A stretch of DNA of 64,000 bases. Source: Methylococcus capsulatus str. Texas = ATCC 19069. Lineage in GTDB: Bacteria > Pseudomonadota > Gammaproteobacteria > Methylococcales > Methylococcaceae. A program made the translations under genes and the position numbers. Below are positions 1 to 8,295 of this stretch, piece after piece. The notes beneath the pieces were generated by a model. It was given only the letters and a program-made list of their open reading frames with translations, was not told the origin of the DNA and ran no database searches. Position 1 is the first letter of the stretch. Every line of letters starts with the position of its first letter. The stretch spans positions 372,001 to 436,000 of the forward strand of contig NZ_AUKJ01000016.1 in assembly GCF_000424685.1 (NCBI RefSeq). Direction: 5' to 3'.

Positions 1-1
1 C

Positions 2-391
2 GAACATCTCGAAGCGGCGAACCGTACCGAGCACAAGGTCCATCGCCGGGTGCACCGGCCGTGGGGAACCTACGAGTCGATCGACACCGGCCAGCGTTAC
101 CAGGTCAAGCGGATCACGGTGACGCCAGGCGCCGCCCTTTCGCTGCAGATGCATCACCATCGAGCCGAGCACTGGATCGTCGTGCGGGGTACCGCCCGGG
201 TCGTCCGCGGCGAAGAATCATTCCTGCTGACGGAAAACCAGTCCACTTACATTCCCATCGGGGTCCATCATCGCCTGGAAAATCCAGGAACCATTCCGTT
301 GGAAATCATCGAGGTGCAATCAGGCAGTTACCTCGGGGAAGACGACATCGTCCGCTTCCAGGACCACTATCATCGTACCAAAGAAGGCTAG
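2..391 (+). CDS. Mannose-1-phosphate guanylyltransferase / mannose-6-phosphate isomerase, C-terminal part (partial)
   Basis: Only the C-terminal cupin (type II phosphomannose isomerase) end of a bifunctional ManC/AlgA-type enzyme lies in the window. The frame is open from base 2, so the gene begins upstream and the GTP-dependent nucleotidyltransferase domain is outside. The run from VHRPWG to the metal-binding cupin motif [10 protein letters not shown], followed by VVRGTA, is the family hallmark. The full enzyme would supply mannose-6-P and GDP-mannose for exopolysaccharide or LPS. It ends 12 bases before ychF on the same strand. The choice among manC, algA and cpsB cannot be made from this fragment. 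Confidence 0.88.
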   Translation, partial: EHLEAANRTEHKVHRRVHRPWGTYESIDTGQRYQVKRITVTPGAALSLQMHHHRAEHWIVVRGTARVVRGEESFLLTENQSTYIPIGVHHRLENPGTIPLEIIEVQSGSYLGEDDIVRFQDHYHRTKEG

Positions 392-403
392 GAACATTCC
401 CAC

Positions 404-1495
404 ATGGCATTACACGTCGGCATCGTCGGTCTGCCCAACGTCGGCAAGTCCACGCTTTTCAACGCGCTCACCAAGGCCGCCATCGCGGCCGAAAATTATC
501 CTTTCTGCACCATCGATCCCAACGTGGGTGTCGTGCCCGTTCCCGACCCGAGACTCGAGGTCCTGGCGGGAATCGTGAAACCCGAGCGCGTGGTTCCGAC
601 GGCCATCGAGTTCGTCGACATCGCAGGACTGGTGGCCGGCGCATCAAAAGGGGAGGGTCTGGGCAACCAGTTTCTCGCCCACATCCGCGAAACCGATGCG
701 ATCGCGCATGTCGTCCGCTGCTTCGAGAATGACGACATCGTGCATGTTGCCGGAAAGGTTGACCCCTTGTCCGACATCGAAGTGATCGGGGTGGAACTCA
801 TCCTCGCCGACATGGCGACGGTAGAGAAAGCCCTCCAGCGTGCCCAGAAGGCCGCCAAGTCCGGGAACAAGGAAGAGATCGAGCGGGTACGCGTGCTGGA
901 ACTCGTCGGCAAGGGTTTGAATTCGGGAACGCCGGTGCGGGCCATACCGCTGCCTCCGGAGGACGCGGCCCTGTTGCGCGAGCTGCATCTGCTCACCGCC
1001 AAGCCGACGATGTACATCGCCAACGTCCAGGAAGGCGGCTTCGACAACAACCCCCTCTTGGAGCAGGTCGAAGCCTTCGCACGCAACGAGGGTGCGGTGG
1101 TTGTGCCGGTCTGTGCCGCTTTCGAGGCCGAACTGTCCCAGCTCGAAGACGAAGACAAGGCGGATTTCCTGGCGGAGATCGGTTTTGAAGAGCCGGGGCT
1201 CAACCGGGTGGTGCGGGCGGCATACCGTCTGCTGAACCTGTTCACTTATTTCACCGCGGGTGTCAAGGAAGTCCGGGCTTGGACCATTCCCGCGGGCGCC
1301 ACCGCGCCCCAGGCGGCGGGTGTCATCCATAGCGATTTCGAAAAAGGTTTCATCCGCGCGGAAGTGATCGCCTACGAGGACTTCGTCGCCTGCCATGGCG
1401 AGCAGGGGGCCAAAGACGCCGGGAAATGGCGTTTGGAAGGCAAGGATTATGTCATGCGCGACGGAGACATCGTGCATTTCCGCTTCAATGTCTGA
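404..1495 (+). CDS. ychF: Redox-regulated ATPase YchF (Obg-like ATPase)
   Basis: A 363-residue protein of normal YchF length. The P-loop GLPNVGKST sits at residues 9-17, DIAGL (G3) at 72-76, and NVQE at 207-210 replaces the GTPase NKxD motif, which in this family explains ATP rather than GTP preference. The C-terminus ([10 protein letters not shown]) is the end of the TGS domain. YchF binds ribosomes and is implicated in oxidative-stress responses. In many gammaproteobacteria it follows pth; here it follows a manC/algA-type gene. The ATG at 404 gives the conserved N-terminus. Confidence 0.96.
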   Translation: MALHVGIVGLPNVGKSTLFNALTKAAIAAENYPFCTIDPNVGVVPVPDPRLEVLAGIVKPERVVPTAIEFVDIAGLVAGASKGEGLGNQFLAHIRETDAIAHVVRCFENDDIVHVAGKVDPLSDIEVIGVELILADMATVEKALQRAQKAAKSGNKEEIERVRVLELVGKGLNSGTPVRAIPLPPEDAALLRELHLLTAKPTMYIANVQEGGFDNNPLLEQVEAFARNEGAVVVPVCAAFEAELSQLEDEDKADFLAEIGFEEPGLNRVVRAAYRLLNLFTYFTAGVKEVRAWTIPAGATAPQAAGVIHSDFEKGFIRAEVIAYEDFVACHGEQGAKDAGKWRLEGKDYVMRDGDIVHFRFNV

Positions 1496-1615
1496 CCGCT
1501 TGCATGGGAGGCGAGGTCGGGGATGATCGCTTCGAGGGAGCCGGCGCCCTGCCACCGAGGTTCGGGCGTTTGCAATGGGAGAAGGGCTGTGGCGGCCCGG
1601 AAATTTTTTTAAAGT

Positions 1616-1629
1616 TTGATCCAGGTCAA
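1616..1629. promoter_or_regulatory. Candidate FNR/ANR (CRP-FNR family) box
   Basis: TTGATCCAGGTCAA matches the FNR consensus TTGAT-N4-ATCAA with one mismatch in the right half; TTGAT/GTCAA pairs are also common in ANR sites. It lies in the 299-bp gap between ychF and the 59-residue ORF at 1795, in an AT-richer stretch. No convincing -10 sits at the ideal class II distance; TAAACT at 1657-1662 is the nearest candidate. Oxygen-responsive control is an inference. Confidence 0.45.
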
Positions 1630-1794
1630 CTATTGTTTTTCATTGTTTTGTAGGGGTAAACTTGCTGTCAATGAAGCGGTGCGCCGAGTTTGGTCCTGCT
1701 TCAGAGTGCAACAATCAATTATACGATGGGGAGGCGGACAGTCCTCGGGCTGAAAGCACAATCCCTGCAACATCGACAACGATAGGAGGATAGA

Positions 1795-1974
1795 ATGGAA
1801 AATCAAGAAAAAGACAACTTCTGGTTGTGGATTGGCGCATTGATCGTTGGAACCGTCGTCCTGGTCGTCTTGTTCAAGGCCCGGGAGAACGAAGTGAGCG
1901 GCTGGCAGAGCGGTGCCGCACAAGAAGCCGCCAAGGAAGTCGACGCTCAGATCGCCAAACAGAAGACGAAATAA
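1795..1974 (+). CDS. Small single-pass membrane protein, unknown function
   Basis: A 59-residue ORF with a strong ribosome binding site (AGGAGG, 5 bases before the ATG). The protein has a charged N-terminus (MENQEKDNF), one hydrophobic helix of about 19 residues starting WLWIGALIVG, then a hydrophilic Ala/Lys/Glu-rich tail ending KQKTK that could form a helix. I do not recognise the family. The gene stands alone: ychF lies upstream across a gap holding an FNR-like box, and the next gene is convergent. Size and topology recall small accessory subunits of respiratory complexes, but nothing in the sequence proves that. Confidence 0.72.
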   Translation: MENQEKDNFWLWIGALIVGTVVLVVLFKARENEVSGWQSGAAQEAAKEVDAQIAKQKTK

Positions 1975-2025
1975 AGCAGGCGATTCGTAGCTTCCTTAGC
2001 TAAATATATCCTTACAAAGAGGGAG

Positions 2026-2044
2026 CCATTCGCCCTGCGAATGG
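2026..2044. repeat. Short perfect hairpin after the small membrane protein gene
   Basis: CCATTCGC, a 3-base loop, then GCGAATGG: an 8-bp perfect stem 50 bases after the stop at 1974. No T-run follows, so it is only a weak terminator candidate. Confidence 0.35.
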
Positions 2045-2110
2045 GAGGCCGAGGTGTATTTGCCGAAGCGATGACAGGACAGTCAGGCAAGAGCGCATGC
2101 TCACTGCTCG

Positions 2111-2179
2111 TTTTGGTGCGTAGAAAGAGTGAGTTCTTGACAGCCGGTCCAAGAGGCTCATTTTTTCTGCGCATCAAAA
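2111..2179. repeat. Large imperfect inverted repeat between convergent genes
   Basis: The arm at 2111-2133 and the reverse complement of 2157-2179 agree at 19 of 23 positions, separated by 23 bases. Part of that spacer (TCTTG and CAAGA) can extend the pairing. The arm starts TTTTGGTGCG and the partner ends GCGCATCAAAA. It lies between the 59-residue gene and the convergent methyltransferase gene. A bidirectional terminator or a degenerate REP/MITE-like element are the obvious readings. Confidence 0.5.
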
Positions 2180-2270
2180 CCCGCACAACAGCTTCCTCCT
2201 CCTCCCGTATCACGAAAATTCTTCCCTGCGACTAGCCGCTGGCGGGGTGTCCTGCGCCGGAGGTCTGGTC

Positions 2271-3011
2271 TTACAGTCTGTGGAAAGCGGTTTCGATCGA
2301 ACCGCAGCCTCCGATCAGTTCAGGAATCGACGACCACGGCGATCCCAGTGGAATCAGCCGCTGGCGCCGCTTGATCGCCCGAACCGCATAGGCCGTCGCC
2401 AAACGGACCCGCGAACGGTTCAAGAGAGAACCACGGTTGGGCAGACAGCATTCGGGAGTGAGGCTGAAGCCGGCGACCAGGCAAGTGTCCAGATTGAGGT
2501 TTTTCAGCCAGGCCATCAGGCGGGATGGAGTGATGAGGCTGGTCTCAGCATGCTTCAGAAGGAGCGGGACACAACGCGGCAGATTTTTTGGATTCCACGG
2601 ATTCAGTGCGAGGACGTGAAGTTCCCCTTGAGGTTTGAGAATGCGCTCGCACTCTTTCAAAATCCGACACGGCTCGGGTGAAAACTCCAGGACATGGACG
2701 AGGTAGACGAGGTCGACGCTCTGGGAGTCGAAGGGGATGTCGTCGGGTGCGGCGATGAGCCGGGCGGGTGGCCGCTGGGGTTCCTTCGGTCCGCTGGTCA
2801 TGAGGCATGACGTGCCGCGCGGGAAACCGTTCAGTGGTGAGCTGTCGCCGGGGCAGCCAACTTGTAATGTAATCTGATTGAAAGTAAGCTTTAGCCCACT
2901 CGACAAATAATGGAATTCCAATCGCTTGAGTGCCTGCCCCGGCGTCGTGTCTCGATACCATTCTGAGAATATCTCGTGAGGGTGTTGAGCAAAGCCTTTG
3001 TTCATACTCAT
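2271..3011 (-). CDS. SAM-dependent methyltransferase (YafS-like)
   Basis: A 246-residue class I methyltransferase. LQVGCPGDSS near residue 50 is a degenerate SAM-binding motif I, DSQSVDLVYLVHVLEF near 95-110 is the motif II/post-II region, and ILKPQGELHVLALNPW follows. It resembles the YafS-type methyltransferases encoded near mltD, gloB, rnhA and dnaQ in gammaproteobacteria. Here it is divergent from mltD with 59 bases between them, and gloB and rnhA are absent. The substrate is unknown. Confidence 0.8.
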   Translation of the reverse strand: MSMNKGFAQHPHEIFSEWYRDTTPGQALKRLEFHYLSSGLKLTFNQITLQVGCPGDSSPLNGFPRGTSCLMTSGPKEPQRPPARLIAAPDDIPFDSQSVDLVYLVHVLEFSPEPCRILKECERILKPQGELHVLALNPWNPKNLPRCVPLLLKHAETSLITPSRLMAWLKNLNLDTCLVAGFSLTPECCLPNRGSLLNRSRVRLATAYAVRAIKRRQRLIPLGSPWSSIPELIGGCGSIETAFHRL

Positions 3012-3070
3012 AGAGTTGAGCGGCCTGTTGTAGCTAGCCTCAGCCAGCTGCCTAACTGAGGGAGTATTTT

Positions 3071-4759
3071 ATGAAGCGATTCCCGTTCCGTCCGCGATTG
3101 CTCGTCACCGTGTCGCTGGTGGCGCTGCTTCTTCCCGGCTGTGCCAGCAAGCCGAACAACCTCAAACCATCGATGCCAGAGCCCCGGCTGGGGGTCGCTT
3201 CCGAGAATCCCGGCAAACCCAAAAAGGGGAAACAGGCATCGTCGGGTTCCCAGTACGACACGTTGTGGGAGCGGATGTTCTCGCTGTATGCCTTGCCCCA
3301 GGTTGAACACCGCTCGGTGGAGCGTGAGGTCTCGTGGTTCATCAACCACCCCGATTATTTGAAGCGCGCGCAAAAGCGCGCTGAGCCCTTCTTATATACC
3401 ATCGTTCGGCAACTCGAGAAACAGAAGATGCCGGGTGAGCTGGCGCTGTTGCCCATCGTCGAAAGTGCATTCCAGCCTCACGCGGTTTCTCCCGCCCGGG
3501 CTGCCGGGATATGGCAGTTCATCCCCGAAACGGGGCGTCGCTACGGTCTGAAACGGAGCCGCTCGTACGATGGGCGCCGCGATGTTTATGCGTCGACGCG
3601 CGCGGCGATCAAGTACCTCAAAAAGCTCCACAACGACTTCAATGGCGACTGGCTTCTGGCGATAGCCGCTTACAATTGCGGCGAAGGCGCGGTCGCCAAG
3701 GCGATTCAGCGCAATGAGGCACGGAATCTGCCCACCGACTTCTGGTCGTTGGATCTCCCGGACGAGACGAAGGCCTATGTGCCGCGGTTGCTGGCCGTGT
3801 CGAAAGTTTTCGCGAACGCCGATAAATACGCAATCGATCTCCATTACATTCCGAACGAAGCCATTTTCAAGCCGGTGAAAGTGAGTTCTCAGCTGGATCT
3901 CGCGCTGGCGGCCGATGCTGCCGACATGAGTCTGGAACGGATGCTCGAATTGAATCCCGGCTTCAAACATCCGCATGCCGACATAGAAGGTTCCTACCGT
4001 CTTTTTGTACCAGCGGACAAATCGCGTAAATTCAAGAAGGAGCTGGCCAGGTTGGCGATGAGCGGACAATTCGATTCCCGTCCCCCCGCTGATGAGGGGG
4101 ACGGAAGTACCGGCTTCGGGCATCGTGGCTCGCTCGAGACCGCTACAGAAGATGACGCCGCTCCGGGGCGCGAACGGTCCGTGCGAAAGCCGGTGGTTTC
4201 GGGTTACGGGGCGGAGTATGCCGTCCCATCCCGCTCTGCCGAACGGGGCGGTCCGGCGAAGGATTCGAGCCGGAGCGAACGCTGGCAGAGTGTGGAGACG
4301 CCAAGCAGGGGAGGTTCGGCCGTGGTTGCCCATCTGCGGGATGGCTCCCGTCTCCGGGACGTTTGGGGGCGGGACCATGGGCAGGAGGACAAGTCACTGA
4401 AAGGAAACCGGCGTCCCGATGAACGCCTTGGTCTTTCCAGCAAGGCGAATCCCAACCGGAAGGAGGGGGGGCGGAAAGTGGCGGGAGGGTCTGCACTTTC
4501 CCGGGAGGAGGCGCTTCGCGAGGAACGGGGCGACCGTGGCAAGGAAAAGCACGCCATATCGATACCATTCGACGAGCGACATGGCGGCGGGATCAAGGCT
4601 TCCCAATCCATCCGCCATACCGTGAAACCAGGCGAAACCCTGTTTGCCATTTCCCAGCGGTTCGGCGTCAGTGTCGCGGATCTCCGGAAATGGAACGGTG
4701 TGAAGGAAAACAAGCTCGAAGCAGGCAGGAATATCAGAGTTTCGGCCGGGAAAGATTGA
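3071..4759 (+). CDS. mltD: Membrane-bound lytic murein transglycosylase D with LysM domain
   Basis: A 562-residue lipoprotein: lipobox LPGC with Cys24 as the likely lipidation site. The SLT-type catalytic domain spans roughly 100-260, with catalytic Glu131 in PIVESAFQ, then AAGIWQFIPETGRRYGL and the AAYNCGEGAV motif. One LysM repeat ends the protein (about 514-558, HTVKPGETLFAISQRFGVS). E. coli MltD is shorter and carries two LysM repeats. Between the two domains lies a long Ser/Arg/Gly-rich charged linker of about 170 residues, likely disordered. It cleaves peptidoglycan to 1,6-anhydromuropeptides at the outer membrane. Confidence 0.94.
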   Translation: MKRFPFRPRLLVTVSLVALLLPGCASKPNNLKPSMPEPRLGVASENPGKPKKGKQASSGSQYDTLWERMFSLYALPQVEHRSVEREVSWFINHPDYLKRAQKRAEPFLYTIVRQLEKQKMPGELALLPIVESAFQPHAVSPARAAGIWQFIPETGRRYGLKRSRSYDGRRDVYASTRAAIKYLKKLHNDFNGDWLLAIAAYNCGEGAVAKAIQRNEARNLPTDFWSLDLPDETKAYVPRLLAVSKVFANADKYAIDLHYIPNEAIFKPVKVSSQLDLALAADAADMSLERMLELNPGFKHPHADIEGSYRLFVPADKSRKFKKELARLAMSGQFDSRPPADEGDGSTGFGHRGSLETATEDDAAPGRERSVRKPVVSGYGAEYAVPSRSAERGGPAKDSSRSERWQSVETPSRGGSAVVAHLRDGSRLRDVWGRDHGQEDKSLKGNRRPDERLGLSSKANPNRKEGGRKVAGGSALSREEALREERGDRGKEKHAISIPFDERHGGGIKASQSIRHTVKPGETLFAISQRFGVSVADLRKWNGVKENKLEAGRNIRVSAGKD

Positions 4760-4838
4760 CTCGAGCGTGCCGGTCTTGGCGGCGGGGGAGCGACAATAGC
4801 CTTTGATTTCACCAACGTTTCTTGCAATTTCGCCCGAG

Positions 4839-4865
4839 CGGCCTCATGTCGAGCGACATGCCGCT
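4839..4865. repeat. Hairpin in the mltD-rsfS gap
   Basis: CATGTCG (4846-4852), AG, CGACATG (4855-4861) form a perfect 7-bp stem; flanking GCGG and CCGC can extend it past a 3-base bulge. No T-run follows. It sits about 85 bases after mltD and 150 before rsfS. Confidence 0.3.
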
Positions 4866-5017
4866 TCCGGTCCTCAGTATCGTTTCATACCGGGCTACTC
4901 GGTTCGCCAGTCCTTGATTTCCTTGGTTTCATCCGCATCCTCGCCCGAACAGGGCCTGCCGGCATGCGCTTCGTCCCTTGTCTCCGTTCACAAATTATCT
5001 GGAGTCACCCATTTAAG

Positions 5018-5362
5018 ATGACTATATCTGTCGAGTCGTTGCTTGGAATCGTCGTGGCCGCGCTGGATGAAGGTAAAGGGCGCGACGTGAAGATCATTGA
5101 TCTGCGCGGAAAGACGACGATCGCCGAGTTTTTCGTGATCGCGAGTGGAACCTCCGATCGTCATGTCAGGTCCCTCGCGGGGAATGTCGAAGCCAGTGCC
5201 AAAGCGCACGCGCTTCAGCCTTTCGGGTTGGAAGGCGAAGATGCCGGCGAGTGGGTGGTGGTGGATCTCGGTGACGTGGTTGTGCATGTGATGAAGCCGC
5301 CAGTGCGGGAGTTTTATCAGCTCGAGAAACTCTGGGCTGAGACTTTCCCCGTTGCCGCCTGA
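5018..5362 (+). CDS. rsfS: Ribosomal silencing factor RsfS
   Basis: A 114-residue DUF143/RsfS protein. Conserved blocks include DVKIIDLRGKTTIAEFFVIA, GTSDRHVRSLA, and GEWVVVDLGDVVVHVM with REFYQLEKLW near the end. RsfS binds uL14 on the 50S subunit and blocks subunit joining in starvation. The ATG at 5018 was chosen over an in-frame upstream start because GGAG precedes it by about 13 bases and homologues begin here. The usual neighbours nadD and rlmH are missing, so the gene is isolated in this genome region. Confidence 0.93.
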   Translation: MTISVESLLGIVVAALDEGKGRDVKIIDLRGKTTIAEFFVIASGTSDRHVRSLAGNVEASAKAHALQPFGLEGEDAGEWVVVDLGDVVVHVMKPPVREFYQLEKLWAETFPVAA

Positions 5363-5390
5363 CGGGGTGGGGCATCGCCCGCCCGGTATT

Positions 5391-5738
5391 TTATTGCGGC
5401 TGCGGCTTTTTCTGTTTTTTCTTCGATTGAGTGCTGGCCTGACCCTGCCGATAGCCTTCGGCATAGGTCGCGGCTTGGTTTTCCTTGTATTTCTGATAAA
5501 GATAGCCACCGGCGAGTCCCGCGGCGGCGCCGATACCGGCCCCCATGGCGGCATTGCCCGCCAGCGCTCCTATGACCGCTCCGCTGCCGGCACCGATGAG
5601 TGTACCGGACGTCATGCGCTGTTGGGTCGGGGTCATTCCGGCGCAGCTGGCCAATCCGAGCGCAACGATCGACGCGCAGACGAGGTGGCCGAAACGGGGG
5701 GGATCCGGGCATGGTTGTACGGCGGGGGGGCTGGTCAT
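5391..5738 (-). CDS. Glycine-zipper outer-membrane lipoprotein-like protein
   Basis: A 115-residue protein with a signal-like segment (VCASIVALGLASCAG) whose Cys is a plausible lipidation site. A glycine-zipper region (GTLIGAGSGAVIGALAGNAAMG, then GIGAAAGLAGGYLYQ) spans about 45-80, and the tail is Lys/Gln-rich (KKKQKKPQPQ). It resembles the 17-kDa-antigen/YMGG glycine-zipper group. Function is unknown; such segments insert in or associate with membranes. It is downstream of recG on the same strand with a 76-base gap, and convergent with rsfS. Confidence 0.8.
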   Translation of the reverse strand: MTSPPAVQPCPDPPRFGHLVCASIVALGLASCAGMTPTQQRMTSGTLIGAGSGAVIGALAGNAAMGAGIGAAAGLAGGYLYQKYKENQAATYAEGYRQGQASTQSKKKQKKPQPQ

Positions 5739-5814
5739 GGCGAACCTCTCGTTACCAGGTCGGACGGATAAACGGGCGACAGTCTATCAACTCGAGGCGT
5801 CCGTAGCCATGGCG

Positions 5815-7890
5815 TCATGCGCCGGCGTAATGAACGCCTCGTCCGACCCAACGGTCGATCAGCGGCGCGACCAGTTCGGGATGGTGTTCGAGCACGCGCT
5901 CGGCGCTTGCGCTCACCGTTTCGATCAGATCGGCGTCCCGGGTCAGGTCCGCGATCCGGAATCGGGCCAGGCCAGTCTGACGGACGCCCAGAAACTCGCC
6001 GGGTCCCCGCAGTCGTAGGTCTCTTTCGGCGATGGCGAAGCCGTCCGAGGAGTCTTTCAGGATTTTCAGCCGCTCCCGGCCGATGGCGGACAGCGGCGGC
6101 TGGTACAGGAGGATGCAGTAGGCGTCGCCCGGTCCTCGACCGACCCGTCCCCGAAGCTGATGGAGCTGGGCGAGTCCGAGGCGCTCGGGGTTCTCGATGA
6201 TCATCAGGCCGGCATTCGGCACATCCACGCCGACTTCGATCACCGTCGTCGCGACCAGGATGTCGGACTCGCCGGCTTTGAACTCCCGCATGACGCCGTC
6301 TTTTTCCGCCGCTGACATGCGTCCGTGCAGCAGTCGGATGCGCAGGCCGGGCAGGGCCTGGGCCAGGCTGGCAGCCGTATTTGCGGCGGCTTCGCATTGC
6401 AGCGCCTCCGATTCGTCGATCAGCGTGCAGACCCAATAGGCTTGTCTGCCTCTGGCGATCCAGCTGGCGATCCTGTCGATGATTTCACCGCGGCGGGTCG
6501 AGGGAATCAGACGGGTGACAACGGGTGTCCGTCCCGGCGGGAGTTCGTCGAGGACCGAGCAGTCCAGATCGGCATAGCCGAGAATCGCCAGGGTGCGCGG
6601 GATGGGCGTCGCCGTCATGACCAGCTGGTGGGGCAGCGCGGCGAGCGGGTGGGCCTTATCGCGCAAAGCCAGGCGCTGATGGACGCCGAAGCGGTGTTGT
6701 TCGTCGATGATGGTAAGGCCGAGCCGGTGGAACTCGACGGCATCCTGGAACAACGCGTGAGTGCCGATGACTAGCGCCGTGGCTCCGCTCGCTATCGCCG
6801 CCAAGGCGTCCCTCCGACCCTGGCCCTTGATCTTGCCGGTCAGCAGCGTCGTCGTGACGCCGGAGGATTCCAGCCAGCCGCTGAACGTGTGGAAATGCTG
6901 TTCGGCAAGCAATTCGGTGGGCGCCATGAGGGCGGTCTGCCAGCCACTGGAGGCCGCAGCCAGTGCCGCATGGGCGGCGACGATGGTTTTTCCCGAGCCG
7001 ACATCGCCTTGCAGCAGCCGTAGCATGGGGCGGCCGCTGCGCAAATCCGATTCGATTTCACCGATCACCCGCCGCTGGGCGCCGGTCAGAGAAAAAGGCA
7101 GTCCGCTCTGGAAAGTCGTTTTGATGGCTTCGTCGGTGTTCAGCACCGGTGCCGACCGGCGACGGATCTCCTGCCGGAAGCGGGCCAGGCTCAAATGATG
7201 GGCCAGCAGTTCCTCGTAAGCCAGGCGGCGACGGGCTCGCTCCAGCGCCTTCGGACAGTCGTCCATGGGCCGGTGGAGGGTGCGCACCGCATCCCACCAT
7301 GACAGGGCGTCGAGCTCGGGGGCCAGCCGCGGAGGAAGTCTGAAAGATTTTTCGTGTTCCGGTTCGGCCAGGCGCAGGGCTTGAGCTACGAACCGTCGCA
7401 GGCTCTGCTGACTCAGTCCGTCTGTGGTGGGGTAGACCGGCGTCAAGCCCGTTTCCAGGGGAGCGGGGGCGGTTTCAGACAGTGCCTCGTACTGCGGGTG
7501 GACCATTTCCAACCCATGCGCGCCGACGCGTACCTCGCCGAAACACCGGATCCGCCGTAGGCTGCTCAGTGCCCGGAGCTGCTCCGGCCGGAAATGGAAG
7601 AAACGCAGATCGAGGAATCCGGTACCGTCACTGATGCGGCAGATCAGTGACCGGCGGCTGGCGCCGGCGACGTCGGTGAACGCCACGCCGCCTTCCACCA
7701 GTGCGGGTTGACCGGGCTGCAGTGCACCCAGAGGCGTAAGCCGGGTCCGGTCTTCGTAGCGGATCGGCAGGTGGAGCAGGAGATCCTGCAGGTTGAAGAT
7801 GCCAAGTTTGTTGAGGCGGCCTTGGGTTTTTGTTCCCGCCCCCTGCAAGTTGTCGAGGGAGACCCGATCCGGTCTCCTCGATGTCGCCAT
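5815..7890 (-). CDS. recG: ATP-dependent DNA helicase RecG
   Basis: A 691-residue protein matching RecG length. The N-terminal wedge/OB domain spans about 1-230 (LPIRYEDRTRLTPLG, SDGTGFLDLRFFHF). Walker A GDVGSGKT is at 295-302 and the DExH-type motif appears as IIDEQHRFG. Helicase motifs TATPIPRT and VIEVGVDVPNA follow, and LHQLRGRVGRG closes the set. RecG remodels stalled forks and Holliday junctions. It follows ridA by 12 bases on the same strand, in the common spoT-ridA-recG order. Confidence 0.97.
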   Translation of the reverse strand: MATSRRPDRVSLDNLQGAGTKTQGRLNKLGIFNLQDLLLHLPIRYEDRTRLTPLGALQPGQPALVEGGVAFTDVAGASRRSLICRISDGTGFLDLRFFHFRPEQLRALSSLRRIRCFGEVRVGAHGLEMVHPQYEALSETAPAPLETGLTPVYPTTDGLSQQSLRRFVAQALRLAEPEHEKSFRLPPRLAPELDALSWWDAVRTLHRPMDDCPKALERARRRLAYEELLAHHLSLARFRQEIRRRSAPVLNTDEAIKTTFQSGLPFSLTGAQRRVIGEIESDLRSGRPMLRLLQGDVGSGKTIVAAHAALAAASSGWQTALMAPTELLAEQHFHTFSGWLESSGVTTTLLTGKIKGQGRRDALAAIASGATALVIGTHALFQDAVEFHRLGLTIIDEQHRFGVHQRLALRDKAHPLAALPHQLVMTATPIPRTLAILGYADLDCSVLDELPPGRTPVVTRLIPSTRRGEIIDRIASWIARGRQAYWVCTLIDESEALQCEAAANTAASLAQALPGLRIRLLHGRMSAAEKDGVMREFKAGESDILVATTVIEVGVDVPNAGLMIIENPERLGLAQLHQLRGRVGRGPGDAYCILLYQPPLSAIGRERLKILKDSSDGFAIAERDLRLRGPGEFLGVRQTGLARFRIADLTRDADLIETVSASAERVLEHHPELVAPLIDRWVGRGVHYAGA

Positions 7891-7902
7891 CGCTCGCTGG
7901 GG

Positions 7903-8289
7903 CTAGTCCGGCAGCACGAGGATCGCGTCCATTTCCACCCCGGCTCCGCGGGGGAGGGCGGCGACGCCTATGGCGGCGCGCGCGGGGTAAGGTTCCGAGA
8001 AGTAGTTCGCCATGATTTCGTTGACCAGCGGAAAGTGCCCGAGGTCGGTCAGGAACACATTGAGCTTGACGACGTCTCCGAGCGTGCCTCCGGCAGCCTC
8101 GGCGACCGCGCTGAGGTTGTCGAAGACCCGCCGGATCTGCATCTCCATGTTGTCGTCGACTAGCGTCATGGTGGCCGGATCGAGTGGGATCTGGCCCGAC
8201 AGGTAAACGGTGTTTCCGACCCGCACGGCCTGGGAATAGGTGCCGATGGCTTTGGGGGCATGTTCGGTATGAATGACTTGGCGCGGCAT
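7903..8289 (-). CDS. ridA: RidA family 2-iminobutanoate/2-iminopropanoate deaminase
   Basis: A 128-residue RidA/YjgF protein. [23 protein letters not shown] is the N-terminal signature (split here only by reading), and [22 protein letters not shown] contains the conserved Arg that binds the substrate carboxylate, followed by the usual glycine-rich end. The enzyme hydrolyses reactive enamine/imine products of PLP enzymes such as threonine dehydratase. It lies 6 bases after spoT and just before recG, so it is probably cotranscribed. Confidence 0.95.
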   Translation of the reverse strand: MPRQVIHTEHAPKAIGTYSQAVRVGNTVYLSGQIPLDPATMTLVDDNMEMQIRRVFDNLSAVAEAAGGTLGDVVKLNVFLTDLGHFPLVNEIMANYFSEPYPARAAIGVAALPRGAGVEMDAILVLPD

Positions 8290-8295
8290 GGTTCT

